Assembly (NCBI GenBank): GCA_051294375.1
Contig: CM119267.1
Span: forward strand, 25,807,293-25,871,292
DNA from: Paraspadella gotoi
Taxonomy: Eukaryota; Chaetognatha
Direction of reading: 5' to 3'
Length of the DNA: 64,000 bases
Positions 53,621 to 64,000 of this stretch are shown piece after piece. The first letter of the stretch is position 1. Every line of letters starts with the position of its first letter. Under the pieces are notes generated by a model. That model was not told where the DNA came from. It ran no database searches and saw only the letters and a program-made list of their open reading frames with translations. Both the position numbers and the translations under genes were made by a program.

Positions 53621-55170
53621 AAAAAAAAATCCGAAAGAACGAAGCGTTTCGGATAATTTTTGTTCCTAGCAATTTTGCACCAGTAGCGCAGTAAATATTA
53701 CAAACCATGGATGATTTCTGAAACTGCAGTGTTTGGGCTATCCAACGCCGCGAACAAAGAAAATCCATAAAGGTCTTGACTAAAAAATACTGAATATAAA
53801 CACGGCGCTTATTCTGAATTCTTTTTAATTTTTTTTTATTTTGTGGTATTTACTGTATAAGTCAAATAAATATAACAGCGGTCATGCACTGATTCCGATT
53901 CTGTTGGTTTAGCCTAACTTAAGCACATAACGAAAAAAAATAAATTGATGTCATAGTAAGAAATAATAGCAATTCATAAATTTTTTTCTCAAAATTTGTT
54001 GTCATTTTTGTTTCTTACTGTTTTTGCCAAACAGTCCATTTAAAATTATAAAAATAAAGATTAGCTAATGAAACTACAATGTCTTAGGTACATTTCGTTG
54101 CCGGAACAAAGAAAATTCATTGATATCATAGTATCAATATGGAGCCTTGAAATAACTCATTTTCTTTGCAATTTACCCCTTTATTGATAAAAGCCTTGTA
54201 TATATAATAAAAATAAAAAACAACAATTTTACATACAGCTACATGCATTAGCGTGTTATTAAAAGATTGTAGTGCTTTTTTTAATAAAAAATTGTTATAT
54301 TAATATAGCTAATGGGCATTATGCAAAGGTTTTAATTTGCACCTGAAGATGACAAAAATTATAAAATCTGATAATACAGTCTTTTAGCCCTTGTTCAGTA
54401 GTTTTTAAATCAGCCGGAACAAAGTTTGAACTCCTAAATTTTCATATTTAAATCATATGTTTTTTAAGGTTACAACATGAATTTTTAATTTTTTTTTTCA
54501 ACAAAATGATATTCATTATCCTTAGTAATTATATTAACATTTGAAGTATAGAAAATTTTTGCTTATATGAAAACATAATTCAGTCTTTTCTCTTTCAGAA
54601 TCCATATTTATTTATTTTTTTAAATACGGCCAAGTGTGTTAATTTAATTTCAAAAGTTGTTATACTTTTGACTAAGATTCCGATCCAGATTTTAAAAAAA
54701 TCTTTTGAAACATTTGAGAAAAATTATATGGAAAAGATGCCTCATAATTATGGCTTTAATATGATACCAGTCTCATCGTTCTAATCATTTTTGGTTCAAA
54801 AGTTATCAAAGAAAATCAATTTTTTTATTGCCAATTAAGTCACTGGCCGAAGCTTAAAAATTTAAGTGGAACCAAAAAGAAAATATAACGAACGCTGATT
54901 TGATTTAAAAATTGGGCGTGGAAAATGACATTTTTTTGTAGATTATTTTTCAACGCGTGGGTCGATTGATTGAAATGTTACATCAACAATATTGACATCA
55001 TTTCCTATCAGTAAATGTAAAAATATTTAAAATAAACATTATAAACGACCAGGTAACTTGCCTATCTATATAAGTTATGGCCGCACAATATTGAGGGGGC
55101 GGACTGAACGGCCGACCCAGAAAGTGAATTATAGACGTCGGGAATCTGCGGATAAGCAGATCCGACTAAA
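53621..55170 (-). repeat. AT-rich tract with family I copy and TIR tip
   Basis: 54340-54880 is the inverted copy of 16195-16760. The end AGCAGATCCGACTAAAAA at 55155 is the family E tip, so the 49885-55170 block may be one family E insertion filled by later ones. No gene was seen. Confidence 0.5.
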
Positions 55171-56234
55171 AAAGAACTTTTTTCCGAGAGATTTATCCTT
55201 TTTCGCACCGAACACTAAATAAAATTTTGTAATCACTTTTTCGTTTCTCTGATTCACTGTTTTTAGCCTAGTTTTTAAAAAATGTAAAACGATGAAAGTA
55301 AGAAAAGGGTAATATTAAACATTTCACCAATTGTAATTCTTGTTAACTTATTAACTCTTGTTAACTCTTGTTCTTGTTACCACATTTAGTTGTCTTGTCA
55401 TTCAGTTGTACGAGACATTGGCTGGACTTTTGAAGACAAGTAAAAGTGGTAACAAGAACGAAAGAGCAACAGGAAATAAAACTGTAAAGTAAAATGAGGC
55501 ACAAACCATAAATAAGGCACATAATAAAGTAAACGTAAAAGTAGTAAAACCAAATATAAATGTCTATGCAAAAGTCCATGAGTTCGTGAATCACAGATGA
55601 ACGGAGGCAGACGATCCTGAAGGAGAGAAGCCATAAACGTAACCGTTAAACAATAAGACAAAAAGATATGATGTAGTTATAAGAAGAATGTTTAAAAGTG
55701 AGCGAGATAAATATTTAATGTCATTGTGGAATACATGATGAATATTGAATAAGTTCTTCAAAAGTTTCTTCCCGATAATTTCACCCTCTAACAATTGTCG
55801 TTGAATGTATTTTTTATTTAGGTTAAATAGAATAAATAAATGTGCTCCTCATTTGTGCACCTATCTTTTTGTTATTTCTCGTTTTTATTCGGTTTTTTTT
55901 TTGCAGATCGTTATTTATTGGGCAAAAAAGAACTGTAATGATTTTGCTCTTTTCTGATTTTTGTCTTGGCTTTTGTTGGATCCACGCGACTCTTTACCCG
56001 AAACATGACTAAAGCGTGGAATCGGACTCTTCAGATTCAATTTCAACCTTGAAAATTGGATCGAATGAGAGACTTGGATCTGCAAGAGAATCATAGTTTC
56101 GTATTCGCGAAACGGAATCCGGAGCCTAAGTTTACTTGATGTGAAGCATTCCAAACACTTGTTTATTGTAGCTTCAATCATGGGAGGGAAACACATACCT
56201 GCCGATAAAGTAAGTATTAAAGCGAGTTTAACTT
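55171..56234. other. No gene recognised
   Basis: Minus frames of 60-93 codons exist (55361-55794, 55915-56196) without recognisable domains. They have no splice partners that I could find. Confidence 0.4.
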
Positions 56235-57295
56235 TAATTTAACTTAATAGACGAGAATCTTGCTTAAAAAAAAATTCAACAGTTTTTCTAATAGAGAATT
56301 CCGTTCAAATCTGACTACCCAAATTCAAAACGCGTTTGCCAGAAATTCGCGTTAAAAAACACTTGTAAAAACGCACGATTCCGAGACCGTTGCATCTGAA
56401 GAGCTTGTCCTATTCGTTTTATGGCATTTATAAAGGATTTTAATATCAAACAAGCCAGGGGAAATGCCCACTACTCATCTCCGGAAGAATTTTCAAACCT
56501 CATTTTTACTTATAGAAATGAAAGGGGAAGTTTACAAACTAAAAATTGCAAACCGGGATTGCTATATGTTCCTGTTACATGAGCGACTTCGAATTTTCGC
56601 GATTCTATAGCTTTGTGTCTGAAGAGCTTGTCCTATTTTTCTTTTTTCATTTTATAATGATTTTTTTTTTTTTTTGATAAAAAAATGTGAATTTTTTGTC
56701 ACTTAAATATTTGCTTGTCTGATTTTACAAGCATGCTTACAAAATTCTACAAAATATTATCTTCACCCATTCACAGCCTAAGTATTTATCTTTCTTTTCC
56801 CAGCAAAAAAGTAAACATTATTTTATGCTAGAGAACAGGGATGTTACTGAAATGAGCCGGAAGACATTCAACTTCTTCACTTTACTGTCATTTTTTAGAG
56901 CGAATTTTTTAATTATTTAACTCTCACAGGCTTCACAAGACATTATACTTTCATAAAATCCCAATGTTAATGTAATTTAATATATTTTTTACCCAGAAAT
57001 CATAAAATAACTACGAAGTGTGGATCCCTTCGCTCGTTAAGAAAAAAAATTAACTAGCGGAATTATAAGCTTTGTAAGAGGAAGTCAGAAGTCGGCGAAA
57101 AGTTCTTAAAAGGCGAGAATGTGTGAGAAAAAAGGGGTGAATTTGATGGGTTTCCTAAGATTTCTCCACAATGTGAGGTCCGATTATAGCGAAACTTGAG
57201 ATTTACAATATTCCGTCATTCCACATCTATCGATATAAAAATATAAGAAAAAAAGTCACTGGCTTCTTTTTCTATAACGGCTTCCTAAACTTAAC
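56235..57295 (+). repeat. Repeat family F, copy 3
   Basis: Matches 50755-51990 in order and orientation. A piece at 56930-57000 (CTTCACAAGACATTATAC) is inserted and also matches 33805-33900. Confidence 0.8.
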
Positions 57296-57424
57296 TTAAT
57301 TCAACTTTAAGGAAAATTCTAAAAGTGAGGAACGAACAACATTATACTAATGAACATTTATGTATAAAAAAATTTTATAATAAATTTTACAATTTACGCA
57401 GTAGGCCATATTTATACTACTCCT

Positions 57425-57790
57425 AATCCAATAAATATTAAAATTTCAAAATAGTTTTTTGTAAGATTTTTTTTGCAGATTTGGATTCGTCATGAAAAGT
57501 TGATATAAAGAAATATAACTCTTTTTTAAAAAATCTTTCATTAAGTTGATCAAATATATAAAAATGTTATATTTTATGCTGAAAATTAAAATTTTATATA
57601 CTAAATATAGTTTTTTTAATTTTTGAACCCACTTAATGAAATAATTTTTAGAAATGATATATATTTACTTTAATTAACTTTTGACGAGGAATTCAAATCT
57701 TTAATTGAAATTAAGAAAAGCTTATTTTGAAATTTTTCAATTTTATAAGGATAGTACTATATATATTATATAATATATATTATATAAATA
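57425..57790. repeat. Palindromic repeat family H
   Basis: Second copy of 9395-9745, ending GGATAGTACTATATA. Confidence 0.6.
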
Positions 57791-57999
57791 TAGTCTGCTG
57801 CGAAAATTGAAGAACATAAAATTATTTTTTTTTACAAATTAATATTTACTGATGGTATGTTGTTTATAATTGACATTTAGAATTTTCGTATGTAACTTTC
57901 ACTAAGCTCTAGTAAGTATAAAACAAAAAAATCAACAAATAATGACTTAACTTGTTGGATGCTTTTTATTTATTTATTTATTTTTTATTTATTTTTTTT

Positions 58000-58070
58000 T
58001 ATCGTCGCAATCGCTTATATACAGCTTCTCATCATCGATGTGCTTAAAATTGTGTCAGGACACTGTAGGC
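58000..58070 (+). repeat. Repeat family D fragment
   Basis: TATCGTCGCAATCGCTTATA and CAGCTTCTCATCATCGATGT match family D. Confidence 0.7.
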
Positions 58071-58616
58071 CTCCCAAAAATATCCCACTTTGCGAAAGGT
58101 TGTTTGGGGTTTCATTGCAAAGTTACTCATTCCACATTTTTATATTGAGAAAATGAAAAACGATATTCAAATGAATTTCCCGGTCAGGTTTAGAGAATTT
58201 ATGGACATTTCCACACCACTGAGTTTTTATTTTTTTTTTTCTTGTTTTTTTTTTTATTTATGCTCTCGCTCTTTTTTTTATGTGGCGTACCACTTCGCGG
58301 TTAAAAAATAACTTGTTTTTAGGAATAAAACGATTTTTAAACTTAAATTATTTATTTTATGGTTAATTATACAAAGCTGAATGATTATTTTACTTTTTAT
58401 GAATTATAATTTTAATGTAAATTTTAAAATATTAAATATTTTTATCAATATTACTACTCGAAATAAAAAAGACAGGAAATAATCATATTTTTGAAAGATT
58501 TTTCAAATACTATTCTTTTAAATTAACAATTATTTTACTATTATATTTTTATAATATGTGTTTAATATTTTTTTATTAGTTAACTGATCCATAAATGACA
58601 TTAATAGAACAATTGT

Positions 58617-58890
58617 GAATAAGGCGATAAGTGGCTGAAGACTGCATTCAGTAACTTCTATGCCCCCTCAGCAGCCACAGTCCTGGGCTTGGAACCAGGC
58701 TTGAGGGTTTTCACGCCTCCATAGTGGTCTACGGTCGTCCTCTTGCTTCCCACAGGGTCGTTACCAAGTTGAGATTTAACCGCGGTACCTAGTGGTCATG
58801 AGCTGATGGCTTTACTCAATAGACAACCGGGTCACGACTGAAGGTGTTATGATTATTGGCAGGGTGGATTTAGGCCATGCCGACTACACA
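58617..58890 (-). repeat. tRNA-derived SINE, copy 4 (reverse)
   Basis: Reverse complement of the 15601 family: CTCATGACCACTAGGTACC and CAAGCCTGGTTCCAAGCCC appear on the minus strand. Confidence 0.82.
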
Positions 58891-59084
58891 ATTATTAACA
58901 ATATTAAAATATTTTGATTAAAAATAAAGTGCAAAATAAAAAATAATCTTTGAAGAAGATAAAATAAATTTAAAAAATAGAAAGTTTGTATCTTTTCCTT
59001 TCTTTTCATTTTTATTATTAATATTAGAGTTCAATGAAAATAAAAATCTCTACAACTTTAACTCTAATATAAATATAATGATGA

Positions 59085-59470
59085 AAGATGGATAGATGCC
59101 TTAACTCACCATAGCCAGTCAAAAATGGCAAGACAGCTATTTTTTAAATGAATAATTTATATAGTTTGTATTGCATTGTCACCAAAAATTGCGAGCGGAC
59201 GTCGCGATAAATGATTATAGAGAATCGATGCTTCCTAGAAAACTAATTCTTGTGCTAACTCAGCACTAAAACTCTCGGTTACGTAGATATAGCGCCGAGG
59301 AAACTAGGCCACCGGATCTAAGGCCCAATGACGATTGTAACGTCTCACAGCAGACCTGAGGTCCAGACGATAGAGAAATGCCCAGACTACAAGGTCATGT
59401 AGCAAGTATAAAGTAATTGTTACCTGACTGTATTAGAAGTCTGGGCAAAATAAATATATTCTTCTATATT
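59085..59470 (+). repeat. Family C fragment and a GC-richer island ending in AATAAA
   Basis: 59090-59180 resembles the right end of family C. 59200-59450 is GC-richer, with TCTGGGCAAAATAAATATATTC at its end in two pieces (TCTGGGCAAAATAAA). It could be a solo LTR or SINE of a family seen once here. Confidence 0.4.
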
Positions 59471-59754
59471 ACTAACTTTATAAAATTAATGACATAATAT
59501 AGATTATTATAAATTATGCTAAACTCGTTTCTTTTTCCCCTATCGTTTGAAATTATCTTATTTAAAAAATATGGGTGCATATAATTTTTTTATTACCATC
59601 ATATTTGTGAGAAGCACAATTTAATTATTTCCAAAGTTTTACCCAAATTTTTTGCGAGACTGTTTCTCTCCCTCAATTTTATCCCTCCTTTCACTGGATT
59701 TGAAAGCCTTTAAATCTTGAAATAAAAATTTTTTAGCATAATTTTACTTTCGCA

Positions 59755-59845
59755 AAGCTGGGTTAGGGGAGGTTTAGGGTTATGGGTGGTTTATGAGTGG
59801 TTATGGTTAAGACGGTTTAAGGTTAAGGTAATTTTTTTAAAAGTA
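59755..59845 (+). repeat. Degenerate GGTTAGGG/GGTTAAGG tract
   Basis: GGGTTAGGGGAGGTTTAGGG, then GGTTATGG, GGTTTATGAG, GGTTAAGAC, GGTTTAAGG, GGTTAAGG. Resembles a decayed telomere-like repeat. Confidence 0.4.
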
Positions 59846-60249
59846 GATTTTTAAGTGGTTTTTTCCAAAGGCCAAAACATCAGTTAGTGAAAGTTTTTAC
59901 CCATAATTTTGTCAAAAGCCAGCATTTTTATAATATAAAGCCTCTTTTAATTGTTATCCTTTGACATACAAATGTAATTTATAAAGCAAAACCAAATAAT
60001 TAGGTATTAAGATTATAAGTAACTGTATTTTGATTAATTACTAAGTGTGCTGGCTCAATAATTGCTTGCTTCTTTTAAAAATTCTTATCTTTTTTCAACC
60101 GGAAGTGGTTTGCGCAAAAAGTGGCGCGGAAAGTCCATATAGCGCATCCGGAGAAATTTTTAATGGTGATATTCGTTTTCTCCACCTAATTTGGAATGAG
60201 AAACTTTGCGAGAATCAAGAACTTTAAAAAAAGTTTGATATTCCTGGGA

Positions 60250-62500
60250 GATCTACGAGGACAGTTATTAAATATGTTTTGTTTACGGTTCATCAAAACA
60301 AACAAATTTCCTCTCTTTTATTTTTATGTTTCTTTCTCTCTCTCTTTTCTCTTTTAATTATAGTAGGGGTAGCCGCACTCAATGGGGTGAGTCAAAAATT
60401 TAGAGTGAGTACATGCTCAAACGAATATTTAGACATTTTTAAGAATACTTTCAATGGACAAAAAATTTCTAATACGGCTCTATACCCTAGTAATTAATTT
60501 TTTAATATTTATTTATAGATAGGAAAGGCAAAAATTTTTTTTGAATTTTTAAATTTTAAGACCAGATTCAGATAGCTCATAAAAGTTGTCTACACAAAGT
60601 ATGATTCTTTTTAAATATTTTTACGATAAGTGTGTCAAAAATAAGAAAACTATAAAAAATCGTCATCATCATCATCTTTCGATGATTTTATCAGTTTTTT
60701 TATATTTTCACTTAGAAAACGTAAGATTTTTTAAAGCTGTAATTATATTTCTTGTTTAACTTCTTATGCTCTATCAGAATCCATCAAAAAATTTTAAGAT
60801 TTTAAAAAAATATTTTTTGCTCTATATAGTAATATAATATTTTTAATTAGGCGAGTACCTCAAGAAGAAAGCATTTTTGACAAAAATATTTTAATACCAT
60901 AATCTATGGTCATGATAGATTATTTTAACGCATGTATACATTAGCATTTAAATTTCATCGGCTATGGCTAATTATAGGTAGCTTTCTCTCTCTCTCTCTT
61001 TTCCCCACTGCTGCTTCATCGAAAAAAAAAACGAATCTGCAGCTGGCTCTGCAGGGGCTCTCTCTTTTTCTCTCTTTTCTCCTGCTGCTTCTGCTGCTGC
61101 CTTTTGATTTCTTTTTTTCTCTCTCTCTCTCTCTCTGCGTTTTTATTAAAAAAAAAATTGAATTAGGATTGAACTTGTAAAATTAGGCATCGCATTTGTG
61201 CATGTTATCATTTTGCTATCGCAACATCGGGTTTTTATTTTGTTTTTTATCGTCGCAATCGCTAAGCGTTTGCGACGATATTGTAACGCTTTTGCGCATA
61301 AATGTTGTCGTCGTCGTCGGCGTTGTTGTCGGTGTTCTAAATTATAGATCGCTTTTTTTATGATTAAATTTGGGTGTATGAAGCTGAAAATTTATATACA
61401 GCTTCTCACCATCGATGTGCTTAAAATTGAGTCTGGACAGTTATTAAATGTTTTATTTACATTTTATCAAAACAAACAAATTTTCTCTCTTTTATTTTCA
61501 TATTTCTTTCTCTCTCTCTTTTCTCTTTTAATTACATGTCTCTCTCCCTCTCTCTTTTCCCTAGTCACTGATTCATAATCATAGGAAAAAAACGAGTCTG
61601 CAGTTGGCTCTGCAGGGGCTTATTTTTTTTCTCTCTTTTCTCCTGCTGCATCTGCTGCTGCCTTTTGAGTCTGCAGCTGGCTCTGCAGGGGCTTATTCTT
61701 TTTCTCTCTTTTCTCCTGCTGCTTCTGCTGCTGCCTTTTGATTTCTTTCTTTTTTTTTCACTCTCTCTCTCTCTGCATTTTTATTTTAAAAAAAATTGAA
61801 AAATTGAATTAAGATTGAACTCGTAAAATTAAGCATCGCATTCGTGCATGTTATCGCAACATCGGATTTTTATTCCGTTTTTTTTTCTTACTGACTGTGT
61901 CTGCTGGTCAGTTATTTTTTTGACAATTAAATTTTTTTTTCCAGAAACTGTAACTTTAATTTTCTTCAGTACTTTATTATTTTTTTTTATTGACAATCGC
62001 AAAATATAATTTTTCTGTTTATAATTTAATTTTCTTTTCTCAAATTTTTAAGGGCTTTTTTTTTCAGAAACTAACTTTAATTTTCCTCGGTACTTTTATA
62101 AGTCAATTCGCCACACTTTATTATTTTTTTTAATTGACAATCGCAAAATATAATTTTTCTTTCTGTTTATAATCTAATTTTTGTTTCTCAAATTTTATTT
62201 TTTTTAGTATCAAAATTTGTTGCAATCCAGATTTTTCTTATGCGATTGCGACGATCCTTATGCTTTTAAGATTTTTTTTCTCAGTGACTGCGTCTGCTGA
62301 TCAGTTTTTTTTTGTTTTTTTTGACAATGAAAATTTTTTTTCCTTTTTTTTTTAAAAAACTGTAACTTTAATTTTTTTCAGTACTTAATTATTTTTTTTA
62401 TTGACAATTGCAAAAAAGAATTTTTCTTTCTGTTTATAAATTAATTTTCTTTTCTCAAATTTTGTTTTCTGCTGATCAGTTTATTTGACAATGACAATTC
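60250..62500 (+). repeat. Cluster of family D and H copies
   Basis: Family D at 60250-60370, 60980-61240, 61300-61860; family H at 60550-60840; then several units with TTTAATTTTCCTCGGTAC and TTGACAATCGCAAAATATA (61900-62480), also seen at 37690-38040. No gene was seen. Confidence 0.65.
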
Positions 62501-62837
62501 TCAATACGAAACCCACCCACCGCATTAGCCTTTTGTCTCCCCCAAAAGGCGAGACACCGCGCTGTGACCAGACATGAAAAACAGAAAACAAAAGACAAAC
62601 GAAAAAGTCTCCCGGCCTCAGCGCTGCCGCAGGGCCCAGTCCCGACGCTGCGACAATTCTGTCAAAGTGCTGCTGCGCCGGGGGACGCGTCACTTATTTT
62701 TTCGCGCTCTATGTGATCAGTCGCCTCCTCCGCCTAGGGCGTTGTCTCCCGTTACCTAGGGTACGGCGCCTCGGGCCGCGCGCGCAGGGGCGCCGCAACC
62801 CGGCACCAGTGGGGCCGGTTTGGGGGGTGGACAGCCA

Positions 62838-63598
62838 ATGCGTAGTCTTGTGAAGAGAGCGCAGTCGGCTGGAGGCCTGGAAGCTTTCGCGGATTACTTG
62901 AAGGACACCCTCGACGGGTTTCGCAAGGAGATGCAGGATTCGCTTCATCGGGAGATGGAGGATTTCCGCCGGTGAGCGTTTACAATTTATTTTTTATTTG
63001 CCCCTCCATCGAATTTTTTGTTTCTTTTTTCTTTCTTTCTCTTTTTTTTTTTCACACCTCGCGTTTTTCTCGTTACTGAGGCTAATGTGGGGGGGGTTTT
63101 GTATAGAGAATCTTTAATTCTGAATGGAATTATGATTCTTATCAAAACCCCTCCCACATTCTCCCACCGCCGCCCCTTTTGCCTCCGGGCGGGTGTGGTT
63201 CGGTTTTCGTTTTTGTAGTGTGTTTGGAAGGTGAAAATATTTTTTGATTTTATTATTTTTTTTTGGAGAGACAAAAAAAGGGAGGGGGACTGCGTTCAAC
63301 TCGGCGCTGTTGGATATTCGACGTTGTTTTGTCGAAGGCGTCGCCCGACCTTCGTGGGACGCTGCAGGACGCCGCGCCTTCCGAGAGGTTTTTCTTCGGG
63401 AACCGCTCAAATCAAGTGTCTTCAGCGGTCAACGCCTCTTTGATCTGCTGCGCCGCTCGCCCTCGCCATTTTGAAGATCGTTGTGATCGTTTCAAGGCGA
63501 CGAAGACCAATTTTAAGCCGTGGAAAGGCGGCAAAAAGCCCTATTCCTTCAAGATGTCGGGAAACGGGCAGGGCAAGGGCGCCAAGCCCGCAAAATGA
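62838..63598 (+). CDS. DIRS gag-like protein, split or frameshifted
   Basis: 62838-62975 encodes 45 residues rich in amphipathic helix (DYLKDTLDGFRKEMQDSLHR) and stops at CCG|GTGAGC TT, where a splice donor overlaps the stop, suggesting an intron. The second part is around 63244-63598: one frame has SALLDIRRCFVEGVARPSWD and REPLKSSVFS, then a shift near 63470 leads to a basic tail (KTNFKPWKGGKKPYS) ending TGA at 63596. Same layout as the relic at 12762-14440. Nucleocapsid role inferred. Confidence 0.55.
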
Positions 63599-64000
63599 AG
63601 GGTTTCTTCGACGCCGCAGTCGCTGTCTCGTCCGACTGCAGGAGTCATTCAGGACCGGATTTCGCCCTTGGATTCGATTTTTGATCAGTCGGCACTTCTC
63701 CCTCACCTCCCAGTAAGAGGGAGGCTGCGTCATTTTCACTCTTTTTTGAAGGAGCTCGTCGGGGAGGATTCACCGATCCTGACGAACATCTCGGGCTTCA
63801 GGATCGCTGGCGCAGAGGCGATCCCTACAAGACTCCTTCACCCTTCCGACGCGACGCCGTCTTTTGGCAAGGACGCCGCGGTCGAGGCAGAGATTTCTGC
63901 CGCCTTGAAGAAGGGGGCGATAGAGGAGGTGGATGCCTCCCCGGGTTTTTACTCCAGGAACTTTCTTGTGCCAAAAAAGGATGGAGGCTGGAGACCGATT
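63599..64000 (+). CDS. DIRS-type reverse transcriptase, N-terminal part
   Basis: The frame is open from 63599 to the window end, in the same frame as the gag tail and separated from it only by TGA. LPVRGRLRHFHSFLKEL, then VEAEISAALKKGAIEEV, GFYSRNFLVPKKDGGWRPI match the first RT blocks of DIRS/Ngaro elements. The catalytic aspartates, RNase H and tyrosine recombinase would lie beyond the window. Confidence 0.88.

Larger units (their letters stand above)
62510..64000 (+). mobile_element. 5' part of a DIRS-type retrotransposon
   Basis: GC-rich sequence starts abruptly at about 62510 after AT-rich repeats. It holds a short first gag segment, a gag-like region and the start of a DIRS-type reverse transcriptase, and is cut by the window end. 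The terminal repeat was not delimited. Confidence 0.8.

Noticed and set aside
55361-56196. Minus ORFs of 77-93 codons
   Set aside because: No recognisable motif, no exon partners, AT-rich hydrophobic translation.

Overview
The window is nuclear DNA from a multicellular animal. Its genes are split by many GT-AG introns, the exons are GC-rich and sit in very AT-rich non-coding DNA, and animal families are present (diacylglycerol kinase epsilon, Q-rich C2H2 zinc-finger factors, a calcium-binding PPP phosphatase, an astacin relic). Gypsy, LINE, DIRS-like and tRNA-derived SINE copies are abundant. An invertebrate, possibly an arthropod, is my best guess, but the sequence alone does not fix the species. 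I saw no operon, CRISPR array, tRNA or rRNA gene. All exon models below were built by hand from splice signals and reading phase; no transcript or database search was available.

Layout. 1-1210: the 3' end of an unrecognised gene on the + strand. 1454-26283: one phase-consistent 17-exon model on the + strand that joins a Nudix-like domain, two EF-hands, a basic linker and a complete PPP Ser/Thr phosphatase catalytic domain. Two of its introns are about 8.5 and 7.4 kb. They hold a 2-kb foldback, a DIRS-like gag relic with inverted repeats, an LTR/env-like fragment, an astacin pseudogene, SINEs, and a complete antisense nine-finger C2H2 gene (18312-20857). A 654-bp TRIM element sits in intron 14. 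27067-34571: a Q-rich zinc-finger gene whose structure predicts two alternative sets of C-terminal fingers. Its last intron contains a small LTR element encoding a protein with an array of TQT motifs. 35447-49556: a complete diacylglycerol kinase epsilon-like gene of 10 exons, including a 28-nt microexon. Its 8.7-kb sixth intron carries a Gypsy element interrupted by a LINE, with a 14-bp target duplication; the LINE itself carries a SINE-like insertion. 49557-62500: no gene recognised, only layered repeats. 62510-64000: the 5' part of a DIRS-type retrotransposon running off the window.

The three main host genes are all on the + strand but form no operon. Two of them relate to signalling: DGK epsilon acts on diacylglycerol, and the phosphatase model carries calcium-binding EF-hands. 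The rest of the window is mainly a record of repeated transposon insertion into introns.
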